From: an uncultured Clostridia bacterium
GTDB taxonomy: Bacteria; Bacillota; Clostridia; Saccharofermentanales; DTU023
DNA: 33,997 nucleotides
Reading direction: 5' to 3'
NCBI GenBank assembly: GCA_947254895.1
Contig: CAMYEY010000006.1
Location: forward strand, 1-33,997
A model generated the notes under the pieces. The model was given only the letters and a program-made list of their open reading frames with translations, had not been told where the DNA came from and made no database searches. A program made the position numbers and the translations under genes. Shown piece after piece: positions 31,804 through 33,997 of the stretch; within the stretch, counting starts at the first letter, position 1, and every line of letters begins with the position of its first letter.

Positions 31804-33411
31804 ATGCTGAATAAAATTACAAAAGCGACAATCAATGGCCGGTCACAAAAATTTCTTGACCGGTCATTTTGCGAGGAAACAGGCCTGCCCAGCCTCGTCC
31901 TCATGGAGCAGGCTGCCCAGGGTTTGACGGACTTTTTACGAAAACTTTTGCCCTTGGCAGACATAGAACCGGGCCGGCCCATTATCTTTTTAGCCGGCAA
32001 CGGAGGCAATGGGGGAGATGCTTGGGCCTCGGCTAGGCAGATGATGGGCTACGGTTACCGGGTCAAACTGCTTGAGCTTTTTCCAAAAAAAAAGCTGGCA
32101 GATGATGCACGCTGCAATCGTGAGGCCTACCTCAAACTTGCCGGAGAGACCCTCTCTATCGATGAATTGGACCGGCTCTTGACCTGTTCGGGAGAGGACC
32201 GACCCTTGGCCCTGGTTGACGGTATTATGGGTACGGGATTTACTCTCGAGAGACCTTTGCCGGAAAGTTTGCAGATTCTTTTGACAAAAATTAACCGGCA
32301 AAAAGACATTTTAAAAGTTGCCATTGATATTCCGACAGGCCTGGAAAGTGCCACCGGAGCTGTGGCTAATCCCAGTTTTGAAGCCGATTACACGGTAACT
32401 TTTTCGACCTATAAGACAGCCCTATATGCTGACCCGGCTACGGCTTATTGCGGTCAGCTTATTTTAACCCCAATCAGCATGAGTTCCACCTGGATCGACC
32501 AAAAACTGGCTGCATTTAGTTCTGCAACCGGCGAAAAGCCGGCCCGCCTGATTGACCTGGATACTGCCAGGGTCCTGCATGTATCGAGGGGACCTTTGAG
32601 CCATAAGGGTAACTTTGGCAAGTGCTTGATTATAGGCGGCTCTCCCGGCATGGCCGGGGCCTTTCAGCTGGCCTTGAGGGCAGCCCGGGCAACAGGGGTA
32701 GGTTATTGTTACGGCCGTACCGGACCGGAAGGCTTGCCTATAGCCCTTGAGGCTATGCCTGAGGCTCTGCTGGACAGTCTACCGGAAACCTCGGCAGACT
32801 TACTGGACCTCCTCGGCCAGGTCGATTCTGTTGCTGTCGGACCCGGTATCGGTCGGTCTGACTGGTTGACGAATTTTTTGCCGGACCTGATTTCGCATTC
32901 TCCCAAGTTAATTCTTGATGCGGATGCTTTGAATTCTTTGTCACTTGATCCCGCTTGGCCGGACTTGTTTAAGGTCAGGGAAGCCAAAGGCCTGGTGCCG
33001 GCCCTCCTAACTCCGCATCCGGGCGAGTTTTCTCGCCTGGCTCCAGACCTCAAAGACTTGGCTGCTAGAGACCGGCAGGCTGCGGCTAGGAGTCTTGCCC
33101 AAAGGTCTCATTGCCAAATCCTACTCAAGGGACATAGGTCGGTTTTGGCCTTGCCGGATGGCCAAGTTTATCTCAATAGTTCGGGCAACCAGGGCCTGGC
33201 TAAGGCCGGGTCGGGGGATGTCCTGACAGGTCTCTTGGCCGGTTTTTCGGCCCAGTACAAAGACCTTGACCAGGCTGCAGCCCTAGCTATGTTTACCCAC
33301 GGTTACCTGGCTGAACTCGCAGCCCAAGCAGAAGGTTTTCGCTTGATGCAGCCGGGTCAGCTTCTTGACTATTGCCATCAGGCTTACCGGGATTTTGACT
33401 GGCTTGATTAG
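31804..33411 (+). CDS. nnr: Bifunctional NAD(P)H-hydrate epimerase / ADP-dependent NAD(P)H-hydrate dehydratase
   Basis: This 535-residue repair enzyme restores NAD(P)H that has been damaged by hydration. The N-terminal epimerase domain (~1-225) has the GNGGNGGD motif at residues 65-72. The C-terminal dehydratase domain (~235-535, carbohydrate-kinase fold) has TPHPGEF around H405, KGHRSVL and the catalytic AGSGDVLTG with D472. The start at ATG 31804 matches the family N terminus, but the 26 bases after the trxA stop are pyrimidine-rich and show no ribosome site. An inverted repeat (CCGGTCA/TGACCGG, about 31841-31864) lies early in the coding region. It may be translated by coupling to trxA or from an atypical site. 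Confidence 0.93.
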   Translation: MLNKITKATINGRSQKFLDRSFCEETGLPSLVLMEQAAQGLTDFLRKLLPLADIEPGRPIIFLAGNGGNGGDAWASARQMMGYGYRVKLLELFPKKKLADDARCNREAYLKLAGETLSIDELDRLLTCSGEDRPLALVDGIMGTGFTLERPLPESLQILLTKINRQKDILKVAIDIPTGLESATGAVANPSFEADYTVTFSTYKTALYADPATAYCGQLILTPISMSSTWIDQKLAAFSSATGEKPARLIDLDTARVLHVSRGPLSHKGNFGKCLIIGGSPGMAGAFQLALRAARATGVGYCYGRTGPEGLPIALEAMPEALLDSLPETSADLLDLLGQVDSVAVGPGIGRSDWLTNFLPDLISHSPKLILDADALNSLSLDPAWPDLFKVREAKGLVPALLTPHPGEFSRLAPDLKDLAARDRQAAARSLAQRSHCQILLKGHRSVLALPDGQVYLNSSGNQGLAKAGSGDVLTGLLAGFSAQYKDLDQAAALAMFTHGYLAELAAQAEGFRLMQPGQLLDYCHQAYRDFDWLD

Positions 33412-33469
33412 CTTGGCTTTAAGGTTTATATAGTTTATTGTATAAGTAAATTTTACACATGGAGTGGTG

Positions 33470-33478
33470 TGCTATACT
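33470..33478 (+). promoter_or_regulatory. Extended -10 promoter of mscL
   Basis: TGC followed by TATACT (33473-33478), with TTTACA at 33452-33457 as a possible -35 at 15-base spacing. The ATG of mscL is 80 bases downstream. Confidence 0.5.
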
Positions 33479-33557
33479 TGACTGCTCCCAGGTCAAGTTT
33501 TGGCCTGTTTATAGTTGCTTTTGTAATGATTTGAAAGAATTGAGGAGAAAAAGAAAC

Positions 33558-33951
33558 ATGCTTAAAGAATTTAAAGAATTTATTTCCCGCGGGAATGTCC
33601 TCGACATGGCCGTCGGTGTTGTCATGGGTGCTGCCTTTAAGGCAATCGTCGATAGTTTTGTAGCTGATATTATCATGCCCATCATTGGCCTTTTAGTAGG
33701 CGACATCAGCCTTAGCGATATGAAGTATGTCATCAATCCTGCTGTAATTGAGGCTGGAGAAGAGGTAAAGCCCGAATTGGCCATTGCCTATGGTAACTTA
33801 ATACAAACCGTGATCAACTTCTTAATCATTGCCGTTTTCGTCTTCTTGATGGTTAAGGCCTTTAATAAGGCCCGGTCAGCTCTAGCGCCAAAAGAGGAGG
33901 CGGCAGAAGAAGCACCGGCTGCTAAAGCAGATGACATTGTGCTCTTAGAAG
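33558..33951 (+). CDS. mscL: Large-conductance mechanosensitive channel, partial
   Basis: The protein starts MLKEFKEFISRGNVLDMAVG and shows both MscL membrane helices: the first with the GxxxG-rich pore-lining VGVVMGAAFKAIVDSF, the second AYGNLIQTVINFLIIAVFVF. It relieves turgor on osmotic downshock by opening a wide pore. GAGGAG precedes the ATG. About 131 codons are genomic, ending in the C-terminal helix at DIVLLE; the stop and the last few residues are missing, because the sequence switches to adapter at 33952. The apparent continuation (SYTHLRAHETS) is encoded by the adapter, not the genome. Acidic-alanine segment KEEAAEEAPAAKAD is the normal linker. Confidence 0.95.
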
Positions 33952-33997
33952 CTGTCTCTTATACACATCTCCGAGCCCACGAGACGTCCTGGATAAT
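33952..33997. other. Illumina Nextera transposase adapter with index (contamination)
   Basis: CTGTCTCTTATACACATCT (33952-33970) is the reverse complement of the Tn5 mosaic end used in Nextera kits. It is followed by CCGAGCCCACGAGAC (33971-33985), the rest of the Read 2 adapter, then GTCCTGGATA (33986-33995), fitting a 10-base index, and AT, the first bases of the P7 tail. This is not organismal sequence. Confidence 0.97.

Noticed and set aside
32709..33053. Antisense frame of 114 codons inside nnr
   Set aside because: The sense frame carries the dehydratase motifs, and the antisense product is low-complexity Arg/Ser/Pro-rich.
1..33997. tRNA, rRNA, CRISPR array, transposase, integrase or phage genes
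   Set aside because: I looked through the intergenic regions and all coding frames and saw none that could be supported.

Overview
The window reads as one contig of a low-to-mid-GC Gram-positive bacterium (Bacillota). The evidence is strong AGGAGG-type ribosome binding sites, the hprK–murB–rapZ–whiA cluster, a lipobox-anchored binding protein, TTG/GTG starts after good ribosome sites, and codons and spacing typical of Clostridia- or Tissierellia-like anaerobes. I cannot name the genus. No rRNA, tRNA, CRISPR array, phage gene or insertion sequence was seen. The last 46 bases are not genomic: they are an Illumina Nextera adapter joined to a truncated mscL gene, so the right edge is a contig end.

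Layout. 12–1491: an ABC-2 type exporter pair. 1555–2952 (minus): a sodium:neurotransmitter-symporter-family transporter. 3272–11646: a six-gene transport operon with a lipoprotein binding protein, two permeases, a fused double ATPase and two ABC half-transporters of exporter fold. 11844–12644: a metallo-beta-lactamase-fold hydrolase. 12645–13067: a gap with tandem hairpin repeats and a promoter. 13068–15233: a fusion of glycerol-1-phosphate dehydrogenase (AraM-like) with a HAD-IIA phosphatase (AraL-like). 15276–16829 (minus): an SDR epimerase-like protein with a C-terminal Cys/His module. 17078–21329: hprK, murB, rapZ, whiA, trmL (no yvcK between rapZ and whiA). 21455–23394: three unknown genes, one with a PDZ domain. 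23455–26981: murJ, an unknown gene, hflX. 27056–28326 (minus): tadA and plsC. 28499–29233: a zinc-ribbon membrane protein. 29511–33411: an MBL-fold protein, a uridine-kinase-like protein, trxA and nnr. 33558–33951: partial mscL.

The most interesting signal is regulatory. The transport operon and the following hydrolase gene start from two near-duplicate promoters, 55 of 70 bases identical by hand alignment without gaps. Each has a TTGACT-17-TATAAA core and the same inverted repeat, GTTAG-N6-CTAAC, beginning at the same distance after the -10. This predicts one repressor controlling a peptide/nickel-type importer, a CydDC/YbtPQ-like ABC pair and a hydrolase as one regulon. A metallophore or metal-peptide uptake system is one reading, but the substrate cannot be read from the sequence. 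A family of small hairpin repeats also flanks this block on both sides. The rest is housekeeping: cell wall (murB, murJ), carbon control (hprK, rapZ), RNA modification (trmL, tadA), ribosome rescue (hflX), lipid synthesis (plsC), redox and metabolite repair (trxA, nnr) and osmotic protection (mscL).
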